A stretch of DNA of 40,385 bases, taken from JAHBNG01 sp039028975 (lineage in GTDB: Bacteria; Chloroflexota; Anaerolineae; Caldilineales; Caldilineaceae). The stretch covers positions 1-40,385 of the forward strand of contig JBCCHB010000149.1 in NCBI GenBank assembly GCA_039028975.1. Reading direction: 5' to 3'. This document shows, one piece after another, positions 24,102-32,056 of the stretch. Under the pieces are notes generated by a model. That model saw only the letters and a program-made list of their open reading frames with translations. It ran no database searches and was not told where the DNA came from. The translations under genes and the position numbers were made by a program. How positions within the stretch are numbered: the first letter of the stretch is position 1; each line of letters begins with the position of its first letter.

Positions 24102-25034
24102 TTACCACCCTCTATGGGCCATCTTCTCCTGCTCGGGGAGTGTATCAATATTGATTCCAACCATCGCCTCACCCAAATTGGTGCTGACCTCCGCCAGGAT
24201 CTTGGCATCATTATAGTGGGTGACGGCCTGAACAATGGCTCGGCCGCGTTTAACGGGATCGCCACTCTTGAAGATACCAGAACCAACAAAGACGCCATCA
24301 ACACCCAATTGCATCATCAAGGCTGCGTCGGCTGGGGTAGCTACACCGCCAGCGGCAAAATTTACAACTGGCATGCGCCCCAGTTCGGCCGTCTCTTTTA
24401 CAAGAGCATATGGGGCACGAATCTCTTTGGCAAAGGAGAAGAGTTCATCTTCCTCCATACATTGAAGCTGACGGATTTGCCCAAAGACTGTGCGGGCATG
24501 ACGGACGGCCTCAACCACATTGCCCGTACCCGCTTCACCCTTGGTGCGAATCATGGCAGCCCCTTCAGATACACGGCGCAACGCTTCTCCCAGGTTGCGG
24601 CAGCCACAGACGAATGGTACATCGAACTTGTGCTTGTTGACATGATGATCTTCATCCGCTGGGGTCAACACTTCGCTCTCATCGATGTAATCTACGCCTA
24701 GTGCTTCCAGAATCTGTGCCTCTACAAAATGGCCAATGCGGGCTTTGGCCATTACCGGAATTGTTACGGCCTCAATGATCCCTTTGATCATATCTGGATC
24801 GCTCATACGAGCCACGCCCCCATCCTTACGAATGTCTGCCGGGACGCGCTCAAGGGCCATTACAGCACAGGCACCAGCTTCTTCAGCAATTCGTGCCTGT
24901 TCTGGCGTAACCACATCCATAATTACGCCGCCCTTAAGCATCTGGGCATGGCCCGCTTTTGTGGCAAAAGTCGAAATGCGGTGTTCACCGTTGCTACTTC
25001 CATTTGTACTTCCATTGAGTTTCGTGCTGCTCAT
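24102..25034 (-). CDS. pdxS: Pyridoxal 5'-phosphate synthase subunit PdxS
   Basis: PdxS condenses ribose 5-phosphate, glyceraldehyde 3-phosphate and ammonia into pyridoxal phosphate. The 310-residue protein has the (beta/alpha)8 family blocks: KAGHAQMLKGGVIMDV near 26, ERVPADIRKDGGVARMSDP near 62, the catalytic Lys97 in PVMAKARIGH, DYIDESEVLTPAD near 114, and FAAGGVATPADAALMMQLG near 222. The first approximately 20 residues are Ser/Asn-rich. AGGAG stands eight bases before the ATG. The amidotransferase partner PdxT, usually adjacent, is not encoded here. The gene is a single transcription unit with its own promoter and terminator. Confidence 0.98.
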   Translation of the reverse strand: MSSTKLNGSTNGSSNGEHRISTFATKAGHAQMLKGGVIMDVVTPEQARIAEEAGACAVMALERVPADIRKDGGVARMSDPDMIKGIIEAVTIPVMAKARIGHFVEAQILEALGVDYIDESEVLTPADEDHHVNKHKFDVPFVCGCRNLGEALRRVSEGAAMIRTKGEAGTGNVVEAVRHARTVFGQIRQLQCMEEDELFSFAKEIRAPYALVKETAELGRMPVVNFAAGGVATPADAALMMQLGVDGVFVGSGIFKSGDPVKRGRAIVQAVTHYNDAKILAEVSTNLGEAMVGINIDTLPEQEKMAHRGW

Positions 25035-25087
25035 TGTATTGTCTCCTAGATTATGTGAAATTGTACTGCTTACCTGAGGTATGGGCT

Positions 25088-25117
25088 ATTGTACAGTGAC
25101 AATTTCATCTATCGCAA
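25088..25117 (-). promoter_or_regulatory. Probable pdxS promoter
   Basis: On the minus strand TTGCGA (complement of 25112-25117) and TACAAT (complement of 25088-25093) are 18 bases apart. This gives a leader of about 45 bases before the pdxS ATG at 25034. Confidence 0.55.
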
Positions 25118-25290
25118 GAGACAATTTGAATGGATTTCGCTGAGACATTGTTTTCCTAATGCCGAATTGTTCATCAGAAAGGGGTGAGCATTGAGATGAA
25201 CGGAGCATCGCTATCAAATCCACTTTCCGCCAACGCACCATGGATTGACTCTCTACTCTTTGGAAACGACTTGTGAACGACCAACCGTTT

Positions 25291-25319
25291 TTGTCACATC
25301 TTCCCTCTTCTTATAAAAT
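25291..25319 (+). promoter_or_regulatory. Probable epimerase promoter, resembles CRISPR leader
   Basis: TTGTCA (25291-25296), a 17-base spacer and TAAAAT (25314-25319) lie about 40 bases before the GTG start at 25360. From AACCGTTTTTG at 25283 to ACTAA near 25335 the sequence resembles the CRISPR leader at 201-254, with the same order of short words: AACCG-T-run, GTCA, TTCC, TCTTC, AAAATTT, TACC, ACTAA. Confidence 0.6.
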
Positions 25320-25359
25320 TTCTACCACAGACTAACATTAAACATAAGGTGAGAATATC

Positions 25360-26271
25360 GTGCCAAACAACATCCTCATTCTAGGCGGAAGCGGCTTCCT
25401 AAGCGGCACAACTGCACGGTTAGCCGTCGAAGCAGGCAACATCGTATGGACAGTAACCCGTGGTCAGCGACCCTCGATTGAGGGAACCCGCAATCTGGTT
25501 GTCGATCGCAAGGATCGAGCTGCTTTTGCCGGGATGATTCACTCTGCTGAGCAAAATTGGGATCTCGTCATCGACTGTATTGGGTATGAAGTGGATGACG
25601 CACGCCAAGATGTCCAACTATTTCGAGATAGGGCCAAGCAATTGGTCTTCGTCTCCACCGATTTTGTCTACAATCCCCAACAACGAAACTTTCCCCAATC
25701 TGAAGAGGGGGTTGGCTATTTGGTAGATGTTGCTCCAGAAAGCTATGGGGGCAAAAAGCGCCTCTGTGAGCAGTACTTGGCAGAGAGCGATTGTGGAGGA
25801 ATGGCCTGGACCATTGTACGTCCGGGCCACATCTATGGGCCGGGGTCGCTGCTAGGTTGCCTGCCACCCCACGGCCGCGACGCGAATTTGATTGAGCGAC
25901 TGAAGGCTGGTGAGGCGATTCCACTGGTTGGGGCAGGACACTTTCTGCAACAGCCTATCTTCGCACCAGATTTGGCTCAACTACTTTTGAGCGTGGTGGG
26001 AAATGAGCAGTGTGCCGGACAGCTCTATTGCACGGCAGGCCCAGAGGTCATTGAATCCCACACCTATTATCAGATTGTGGCGGATTTGTTGGGTGTTTCC
26101 TTACAGATTGAGGAGATTCCAGTGGAAGCCTACTTGGCTGCCAATCCAGATAAGGCCAGCTTTATCTGCCATCGTTTCTACGATTTGACCAAACTTCAGG
26201 CCAGTGGGTTGGCTATGCCAAGTACTACCATGGCGGAAGGGTTGCGGCTGCATGTGGAAAGCCTGTTGTAA
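25360..26271 (+). CDS. NAD-dependent epimerase/dehydratase (extended SDR)
   Basis: The 303-residue protein has a Rossmann fold with the nucleotide-binding ILILGGSGFLSG at the N-terminus and an early TRGQRP. The strand DLVIDCIGYE is near 70. FVSTDFVY is near 98, with the Y-x3-K pair in SYGGKKRLCEQYL near 128 as active-site candidates. It resembles CSP41-like or sugar-nucleotide epimerases, but the substrate is not recognisable. The start codon is GTG, supported by AAGGTGAG seven bases upstream. It is convergent with the TenA-like gene 25 bases away and appears to be a single-gene unit. Confidence 0.9.
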   Translation: MPNNILILGGSGFLSGTTARLAVEAGNIVWTVTRGQRPSIEGTRNLVVDRKDRAAFAGMIHSAEQNWDLVIDCIGYEVDDARQDVQLFRDRAKQLVFVSTDFVYNPQQRNFPQSEEGVGYLVDVAPESYGGKKRLCEQYLAESDCGGMAWTIVRPGHIYGPGSLLGCLPPHGRDANLIERLKAGEAIPLVGAGHFLQQPIFAPDLAQLLLSVVGNEQCAGQLYCTAGPEVIESHTYYQIVADLLGVSLQIEEIPVEAYLAANPDKASFICHRFYDLTKLQASGLAMPSTTMAEGLRLHVESLL

Positions 26272-26296
26272 TTGATAGGCAGATAAATGTATAGTC

Positions 26297-27025
26297 CTAT
26301 TCGTAAAAATCTGATAAGTCAAGGAGATCCTGTTTGCCAGCCGAGCGAAAGCCGTTGACCTCACCCAGCATGGCCCGGCAATAGATATCTAGAGCAATAG
26401 ATTCGTCTATCAAGTCAGTATGAGTATCAATAAATCGCTCTAAACGTTTGGCCCCGGCATCGCTTGCACCATTTTCTTTGATCCAAAATGCATAGGAATT
26501 GGGATCCGCAGCGTCTGGTCTAATCTGCGTCGCCAGCCAATACCATAGGCGGTCGCAAGGGAGCATTACCACAACCGCATAGTGAGGTTCAAAATTGCGG
26601 GCCACATCCGATTCAAAGCTCGCGTAATCTCGAACAGCCGATGATAGAGTAATGGCGGAGGGATCACCAATGTGCCACTCGTCAAAGAGCGATTGGGCAT
26701 AATCCACCCAACTTTTGACCCGAGCTTCGGCAAATGACTTCATATCAGGATGAGTGGCCCTGGTGGCAACGGCTTGCCAATCTTCAACCCCGTGATGACA
26801 ATAGACCACATCCTGAACCGTATATTGGCCATAATAGTTTGGATTGAGCGTACCATCTTTAATGCCCTGAATAAAATGAGATTCCAAAGCCGCATTGGCC
26901 AAATCTTGCGCGCCTTGCCAAAGCGTAGCAGACAATGTGGCAGATGGACTGGATGGCTGGTCTGCCAACATGCCAAGAGCTGATAATGAGTGGGTCATGC
27001 GTCTGGGGGAAAGTGCATTGGGCAT
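26297..27025 (-). CDS. TenA/PqqC-like heme-oxygenase-fold protein
   Basis: The 242-residue protein has the all-helical TenA pattern: ESHFIQGIKDGTLNPNYYGQYTVQDVVYCHHG near 48 corresponds to the first helices of thiaminase II (TenA). FEPHYAVVVMLPCDRLWYWLA near 155 corresponds to the central helix pair. TenA proteins salvage thiamine pyrimidines, whereas others in this fold do different chemistry. No thiamine genes are adjacent, so I do not assign the reaction. AAGGAG lies eight bases before the ATG at 27025. The first approximately 28 residues (Ser/Pro-rich) precede the conserved part. Confidence 0.78.
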   Translation of the reverse strand: MPNALSPRRMTHSLSALGMLADQPSSPSATLSATLWQGAQDLANAALESHFIQGIKDGTLNPNYYGQYTVQDVVYCHHGVEDWQAVATRATHPDMKSFAEARVKSWVDYAQSLFDEWHIGDPSAITLSSAVRDYASFESDVARNFEPHYAVVVMLPCDRLWYWLATQIRPDAADPNSYAFWIKENGASDAGAKRLERFIDTHTDLIDESIALDIYCRAMLGEVNGFRSAGKQDLLDLSDFYE

Positions 27026-27140
27026 AAATGTATCTCCTTGGTGTTAAGTGTTTCAATAGTCATTTCATGTTCCTTAACCCATCTACTCAATCTACTCTCT
27101 CGTTATTTTATCACAGATGACACATGTGTATGAATAGATA

Positions 27141-27878
27141 TTACGCGCTAAAAGACTGTTGTCCCATATCGCCATCACAGGAATGGCATTTGTAAAAGGT
27201 CGTATGGGCTTTCCAGCGGTTGCCTTCTCTTCCTGATACAACTCGGTAGCCCCGCTGGCCACAGGAGCCACATTCGGGTAGAGTATCCACGCCCATATGT
27301 TGACGGAGTAGTTCAGCAATCTCACTATTTCCAGATTCTACGGCGGCCTCTAGCGGTGTGGAATCGTTGTAGTCGCGCGCGTTCAAGTCGATATCGTGCC
27401 GTAAGAACCAACCTGTCATCTCCAAATGGCCAGATTTAATCGCGGCATGAATGTATGGGTCATTTCTTGGGTTCAATGGGTATTTCATGCCTTCACTTCC
27501 ACCATAGGCCATGACCATATTCGCCATTTCAGTGTCGCCACTCTGTGCTACAAAGTAGAGCAGTGCATAGCTGTGGACACCCTTTCTCTTTGCAAGTGTA
27601 GGGTCTTTGGCTAAAAAATCTGCTACTTTATCGCGCCAGCCCATCATTGCAGCCGTTGAAATATCCAAGGGCGCGCCTGCATCCAGCAGGTACTGTACGA
27701 TTTTTCGCTCCCCCATATGGGTTGCAGCCCCAATTGCTGTTTCATCGCCATAGCTGTCAACGGCATGAACCAAGTCTGGGAATTGTTTCGTCATCTTTTG
27801 CACGTACGAAAAATCACCGTGGGCATGTCGAATATATTCATCAATCTCTTTTTGCGTGAGTTCAGTTGTATCGTTCAT
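27141..27878 (-). CDS. Ankyrin-repeat protein with C-terminal zinc ribbon
   Basis: The 245-residue protein has ankyrin repeats between about 40 and 200, clearest in DETAIGAATHMGERKIVQYLLDAGA near 45, DPYIHAAIKSGHLEMTGWFL near 142 and NDSTPLEAAVESGNSEIAELL near 172. The last 45 residues carry CGSCG and CHSCD pairs, a likely zinc ribbon. It is probably cytoplasmic and binds other proteins. The AGGAG before the ATG is well placed. It has no obvious operon partner, and the TenA-like gene on the same strand begins 115 bases downstream of its stop. The function is unknown. Confidence 0.85.
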   Translation of the reverse strand: MNDTTELTQKEIDEYIRHAHGDFSYVQKMTKQFPDLVHAVDSYGDETAIGAATHMGERKIVQYLLDAGAPLDISTAAMMGWRDKVADFLAKDPTLAKRKGVHSYALLYFVAQSGDTEMANMVMAYGGSEGMKYPLNPRNDPYIHAAIKSGHLEMTGWFLRHDIDLNARDYNDSTPLEAAVESGNSEIAELLRQHMGVDTLPECGSCGQRGYRVVSGREGNRWKAHTTFYKCHSCDGDMGQQSFSA

Positions 27879-28217
27879 TGTTGTCTCCTAATGTTGTTCT
27901 ATTCAGCTCCGTTTGAAAACGACCGCAGTATAGTAGACAGCAATGTCCCTCTGTTCAGTTATGGTCGCCTGCGACGGAACCGAAGAGTTTCTGATTGACA
28001 TCGCAATCTACTGAATATCGCTCATTACACTGAGTCGCAATGACGCGGAGATTCACCGAGTTCTCACAGAGACTCACTGAGATGTTTCTTCTCTATTGAG
28101 TCTTTCTCTGTGTCGCTCTGTGCCTCCTCCGAAAGACTCTGTGTAACGCTCAAATAATAAGATTCAACGCTATCGTATCAGGCGGGCGAGAGGATTACTT
28201 ATCGAAAGTTGCTCAGT
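27879..28217. other. Intergenic region, short repeats only
   Basis: Near the ankyrin gene there is CAGCTCCGTTTGAAAACGAC (27904-27923), sharing CAGCTCCGTTT with 4433-4443 and AAAACGACCGCA with 4515-4526. A region rich in CTCTGTG/CACAGAG words follows (28055-28145), forming weak imperfect hairpins. No gene is supported. Confidence 0.5.
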
Positions 28218-29150
28218 TTAACGCTGCTGGCGATAGGCTCGCGGGGAAATACCAATTTCACGCCGAAATCGATTGATAAAAGAAGGCAAGCTTTGAAAGC
28301 CTACCATCAAGCCGATCTGGGTGATAGGAATATCTGTCTCAGTGAGCAGCGAGTAGGCCTTGTCTAATCTTAGCTGCGTTAGGTATGCGTGAGGCGTCTG
28401 CTTAAAGAGTGCTTTGAAGGAGCGCAGGAAATGGTAAGAAGAGAGACCGGCAACGCCAGCAAGCTCGTCAATAGTCAGCCGCTCACCGTAGGAAGCGTGC
28501 ATATAATCCTTAGCTAGGTAAAGTCGCCGATAGAGTTCGGCACGGGTGGTGACCCGTGTCGCGGTAAGTTGGTTGGATTCGCAAAGCAGATCATGTTGGA
28601 GTTGAAGCATATGTGCGAAAAGGCTACGTAAATGCTCTTCTAAGCCATCACCAACAGCACCTTCTCGAATCGGACTAAGCATTTCTTTCAGCAATGGTAC
28701 TATCCAGGTATCAGGAGGGTGAAGTCGCTCAACAAACTCAACGGTTTGCGTTTGTGAGGCGTAGGGATTGTCGAGTAAATACCCATCCGATTGTGCCCGA
28801 GAATATGTCACATCCGCAACCCAACTCGGTGGGAAAAAGAGGCAAAATAGCTGAGGGGCTTGCTCTTGATCAGGCAATAGACGATAGGCACGATTGTGAT
28901 TGAGAATCAAAAAATGTCCAGGTTCCAGCAAATATTTGCTGCCCAGATCAGTCTCATAGCGAACAGGCGGCCCTATATTATACTTAATCGATAGCCATGG
29001 GGTTCGGATGTCTTCTGGATGGCAGGCAGGTGGCATGTCCGACCATAGATCATGCTTGGGTAGAAATGTACCCCTTTGTGCTACGGTATGGTGATGCAAT
29101 ATTTGCTGTTTGACATAGGTATTCATCTTGATATTCGGATGGCACATCAT
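28218..29150 (-). CDS. AraC-family transcriptional regulator
   Basis: About 310 residues. The N-terminal half is a cupin-like sensing domain (LLEPGHFLILNHNRAYRL near 85 and following strands). The last 100 residues are the double helix-turn-helix DNA-binding domain: LTIDELAGVAGLSSYHFLRSFK for the first and PITQIGLMVGFQSLPSFINRFRREIGISPRAYR for the second, the AraC signature. The longest frame starts at a TTG (29171). I use the first ATG at 29150, and another in-frame ATG is at 29126. None has a strong binding site. No sugar-use genes are adjacent, so the ligand and targets are unknown. Confidence 0.9.
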   Translation of the reverse strand: MMCHPNIKMNTYVKQQILHHHTVAQRGTFLPKHDLWSDMPPACHPEDIRTPWLSIKYNIGPPVRYETDLGSKYLLEPGHFLILNHNRAYRLLPDQEQAPQLFCLFFPPSWVADVTYSRAQSDGYLLDNPYASQTQTVEFVERLHPPDTWIVPLLKEMLSPIREGAVGDGLEEHLRSLFAHMLQLQHDLLCESNQLTATRVTTRAELYRRLYLAKDYMHASYGERLTIDELAGVAGLSSYHFLRSFKALFKQTPHAYLTQLRLDKAYSLLTETDIPITQIGLMVGFQSLPSFINRFRREIGISPRAYRQQR

Positions 29151-29476
29151 CTCATGTAGGAGGGCTACCAACGTTCAGCGTATTTATCACAGATTATTCT
29201 ACTCCTTCCCAACCAAACGCCCTATTAACTGAAAGCCTGTCGGCTCGGCCTCCGCTGGCCCTCTGTGTGCTAATATGAGTGAGACAAAACTGATGCGGAA
29301 GACGCCGAAAGTGTATTGGCCCGCTTCTGGCAGAACAAAGCGAGTGTAGAGTAACCGCTACATCTGGGAGGTAGCAACTCTTTACCGTACGCCTAATAAA
29401 TCTTGGCATAAATAGCTACCGAGATAGGAAGCAACTTTCAATCAGGGAAACTCAGTAGATCATGATTTCAATTGAT

Positions 29477-29546
29477 GTCATCTCGACGATAGGAGAGATC
29501 TTGCTCTTTAGCCAGAGGATTTCTCGTCGTCCCTCCTCGAAATGAC
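29477..29546. repeat. 70-bp REP-like palindrome
   Basis: GTCATCTCGACGATAGGAGA on the left is matched by an inverted arm on the right ending in CCTCCTCGAAATGAC. The centre has inverted GAGATCTTGCTCTTT and AGAGGATTTCTC. Such GTCATYTCGA-type palindromes are scattered in intergenic regions of many bacterial genomes. It does not belong to a gene. Confidence 0.65.
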
Positions 29547-29640
29547 ATTGTCCAACCAATTCGTGAGCTACTGAAACTAGTTATTTATCTGCGCAAGGAT
29601 TTACACCCAACTGTACTTGCAAGGCCAGCCTGGAAAAGGA

Positions 29641-29675
29641 TTGACACAGGCCCTATGCTATGCTAATCTAGCATA
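29641..29675 (+). promoter_or_regulatory. vapB promoter with palindromic operator
   Basis: TTGACA (29641-29646) and TAATCT (29664-29669) are 17 bases apart. The -10 box is covered by a perfect inverted repeat, TATGCTA-ATC-TAGCATA (29659-29675). This is the layout expected for a toxin-antitoxin operon repressed by its own antitoxin. The start codon follows at 29744. Confidence 0.7.
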
Positions 29676-29743
29676 CCATTGGTTTAATGATCTATGCACA
29701 TAAATTCTGCAAACTATAGCGTGGATTAATAAAAGGGGATACC

Positions 29744-30010
29744 ATGACTATCACTATCGATCTTCCACAAGATGAAGAAAAGCTTGTACGCGCTGCGGCG
29801 GGCCAAGAGGATGTAGATCCGGCGACATACCTTATAAACATGCTTCGCCATCACTTACTGTGCCAAGAAATAGAATCGTCCGTACAATTGAGAGGCAACA
29901 ACGATGCTAGCGTTATCCAACGAATGGGCAATCTACATCCCGGCAATTTTAGGTTCAGTGAGAATTTTGACGACCCACTACCCGACGAATTTTGGTTGGG
30001 CCAGTCATGA
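29744..30010 (+). CDS. vapB: VapB-like antitoxin
   Basis: The 88-residue protein should neutralise the PIN toxin encoded next to it and repress their common promoter. The N-terminal MTITIDLPQDEEKLVRAAA is a ribbon-helix-like strand and helix. The C-terminal FSENFDDPLPDEFWLGQ is the DUF2281-type toxin-binding tail found in VapB partners of VapC. It overlaps the toxin start by four bases (ATGA). The gene itself looks intact while its toxin is broken. AAGGGGAT before the ATG is a plausible binding site. Confidence 0.8.
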   Translation: MTITIDLPQDEEKLVRAAAGQEDVDPATYLINMLRHHLLCQEIESSVQLRGNNDASVIQRMGNLHPGNFRFSENFDDPLPDEFWLGQS

Positions 30011-30395
30011 AGTTGCTCTTTGATACGCATACCTTTATGTGGTGGGATTCAGAACTAGCCAAGCTGCCTACACATGTGCAAAATCTCTGTCTTTATCCAG
30101 GTACCAGCTCTTTCTCAGTGTCGTGAGCGCATGGGAAATTCAGGTGAAGGTTCAACTAGGAAAGTCGGCCCTCGTCAGACCTCTTGCTGAGATTGTCGCT
30201 GATCAACATAAGACGAACCAAGTCATGCTATTGCCAGTACAGTATGAACATGTGTTAGAACTAGACAACCTTCCCTTTCATCACAAAGATCCGTTTGACC
30301 GTCTATTGATTGCATAAGCTAGAGTAGAAGATATGACCCTCCTGAGCCGAGACAGCGCATTCAGCGATTACGACGTTCGGGTAGAATGGGATTGA
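30007..30395 (+). pseudogene. vapC: Broken VapC-type PIN-domain toxin
   Basis: The remnant starts at the ATG overlapping vapB and reads MKLLFDTHTFMWWD, with the first PIN acidic residue. Near 30100 the frame must shift by one base to continue as LFLSVVSAWEIQVKVQLGKS, then LPFHHKDPFDRLLIA. A stop codon TAA (30315-30317) follows where family members have CAA (Gln). After it ARVEDMTLLSRDSAFSDYDVRVEW completes the domain to the stop at 30393-30395. All typical PIN blocks are present in order, so the lesion is one single-base deletion (or two-base insertion) plus one nonsense change. It is most likely an inactivated toxin. A sequencing error could explain one lesion, but hardly both. Confidence 0.85.
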
Positions 30396-30429
30396 TTGTG
30401 TTGTAGCGTATTTGAAACCAGCTTACAAT

Positions 30430-30540
30430 TATTGGCCTGACCAATTACAGCCAATACTTGGCCTTGGTTGACAGAGGTGAGAATGCTGTAATTTGTACCT
30501 GGCCCGGAACGTACGTTTCGTGTTGAGGAGACCACCCGGA
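30430..30540 (-). pseudogene. Fragment of an SH3-type domain
   Basis: The minus strand reads VVSSTRNVRSGPGTNYSILT followed by SVNQGQVLAVIGQANN, an unmistakable bacterial SH3_3 signature. It is cut off before the usual aromatic end of the domain, with no signal peptide or start codon of its own. It is squeezed between the broken toxin and the MATE gene, so I take it as a gene remnant. A short open frame (30368-30571) contains it. Confidence 0.6.
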
Positions 30541-30551
30541 TGTCACAAATG

Positions 30552-31937
30552 TTAATCTGCGGCCACCCCAATCATACGTGCCATCGTGACCTTCCGTTCT
30601 TCTGCCGTCACGGTCTCACGCAGCACCCAGAAAGCCACAATTCCCGATACCAGATTAGCAACGGCTGCTGCTCCGAAGATGCCTGTCACCCCCATCCACT
30701 CAGATCCCAGATAAGCTAGCGGAATGTATAACCCGAACATCTGCAGCAGCGTTAGCAACATAGAGTAGAGCGGCTTGTTGAGCACGTTGAGGGCAAAGGA
30801 GGCCAGCCGAAGAATGCCCTGGATGCCATAACTCAACGGCACAATCCAGAGGTAGAGCACCACATTCTCCACCACCTGAGGATTATCGTTAAATAGGCTC
30901 GCGAGCATGGGGCCAGGGAGTGCCAAGAGCAAAACCATGAGCAAGCCCCACAGGAGGGAAAATTGCTGGCTTAAGCGTATACTCCGACGCACTCGGTCAA
31001 ATTCCCCTGCTCCCCAGTTCTGTCCCACAAATGGCGTCAAGACGTTGCCGAGGGACATGATCACCACCAGCGCAAACATGTCGATTCTGGAGGCGACGCC
31101 AAAGGCCGCCACCGCGGCCACACCTTGAGTGGCCACTAGCCGAGTAATCAGCCCCATACTGAGCGGCGTAATCATATTGGTGGCCGCAGCCGGAACGCCA
31201 ATGTAGAGAATCTGCCTCCACGAGTCCAGTAGCACCCTGATACCCGGCCACTCCAGGGTAATCATCCTCTCTCGAAAGTAAATAACATAGACAGCATAGA
31301 CCAGGGTCACCGCTCGCGAAATCGCTGTGGCCAAGGCCGCTCCTACCAACTCCAGCCTTGGGATCGGTCCCCAGCCAAAGATAAGTAGGGGATCCAATGC
31401 AATATTCACTGCCACGGCCACCATCATGATCACGCTGGGTGTTTTGGCGTCTCCAGTGGCCCGAATAGCCAGATTGGCAATCATGGGGACCAAGACCAGA
31501 AGGATCATGACATACCAGATGAACATATACTCTCGGATCAGCGCAAGAATATCAGGTGGCGCTCCCAGGGCTGTGAAGAGCGGTCCGACCGTCAGTACAC
31601 CTACGCCGGAGAGCACAATCACCACCAGCAGGGCCAAAAGAATCAGATCGGTGGTAATGCGGCGGACTTTGGCCTGGTCCCCTTCACCAATGGCTCGAGC
31701 AATCAACGCAGCACCACCTTGGCCAATGCCGTAAGCAATGCTCAGAACGACCATGACCACGGGAAAGGTAAAGCTCATGGCGGCCAATTGCTTTGTGCCT
31801 AGCTGCCCGACAAAAAAGGTATCCGCCAGATTAAAGGCCACCATGCCCAACATGCCAAAGATGGTGGCAACCGTCAGGTTGGTAAGGGTTTTGCCTACCG
31901 GTTCAGTCAGCATGGCGGTACGTCGACTCGTTGTCAT
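30552..31937 (-). CDS. MATE-family efflux transporter
   Basis: The 461-residue protein has about 12 hydrophobic helices in the two-half MATE arrangement. Recognisable parts are FNLADTFFVGQLGTKQLAAMSF near 36, GIGQGGAALIARAIGEGDQAKV near 73, and the second-half counterpart GNVLTPFVGQNWGAGEFDRVRR near 305. It should export drugs or metabolites by Na+ or H+ antiport. The longest frame begins with TTG at 31940. I use the ATG one codon later. No adjacent regulator is evident. The plus-strand gene at 32057 diverges from it. Confidence 0.95.
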   Translation of the reverse strand: MTTSRRTAMLTEPVGKTLTNLTVATIFGMLGMVAFNLADTFFVGQLGTKQLAAMSFTFPVVMVVLSIAYGIGQGGAALIARAIGEGDQAKVRRITTDLILLALLVVIVLSGVGVLTVGPLFTALGAPPDILALIREYMFIWYVMILLVLVPMIANLAIRATGDAKTPSVIMMVAVAVNIALDPLLIFGWGPIPRLELVGAALATAISRAVTLVYAVYVIYFRERMITLEWPGIRVLLDSWRQILYIGVPAAATNMITPLSMGLITRLVATQGVAAVAAFGVASRIDMFALVVIMSLGNVLTPFVGQNWGAGEFDRVRRSIRLSQQFSLLWGLLMVLLLALPGPMLASLFNDNPQVVENVVLYLWIVPLSYGIQGILRLASFALNVLNKPLYSMLLTLLQMFGLYIPLAYLGSEWMGVTGIFGAAAVANLVSGIVAFWVLRETVTAEERKVTMARMIGVAAD

Positions 31938-32056
31938 CAATTGATGTCTCTGGTAAATTCTGTTGATATGGTATAGGCTATTGGGTATGATATCCTCTAT
32001 CGTGAAGCGTTAACCCAAATTTGTCAAGTACGAAACAGGAATCCATCGAGCCATTC

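Larger units (their letters stand above)
25035..25359. other. Divergent regulatory region pdxS/epimerase
   Basis: This region holds the two promoters listed separately, plus two GAACGAC/AAACGAC motifs at 25264-25282. The stretch 25130-25260 shows nothing I can name. Confidence 0.5.
29151..29743. other. Long intergenic region before the toxin-antitoxin pair
   Basis: The first 300 bases (29151-29450) show no convincing gene. An open frame on the minus strand there (29194-29409) has odd composition and no binding site. The second part holds the 70-bp palindrome at 29477-29546 and the vapB promoter/operator at 29641-29675. Confidence 0.5.

Noticed and set aside
25283..25359. A second CRISPR array next to the leader-like sequence at 25 kb
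   Set aside because: No repeat resembling the 37-bp unit follows it. The epimerase gene starts within 30 bases.
29194..29409. 71-codon minus-strand frame upstream of the AraC regulator
   Set aside because: It has an Arg/Ser/His-rich translation with no family resemblance and no ribosome binding site.
30039..30317. 92-codon frame as an independent gene
   Set aside because: It is the middle of the broken VapC toxin. Its first 15 or so residues are out of frame relative to the PIN domain.
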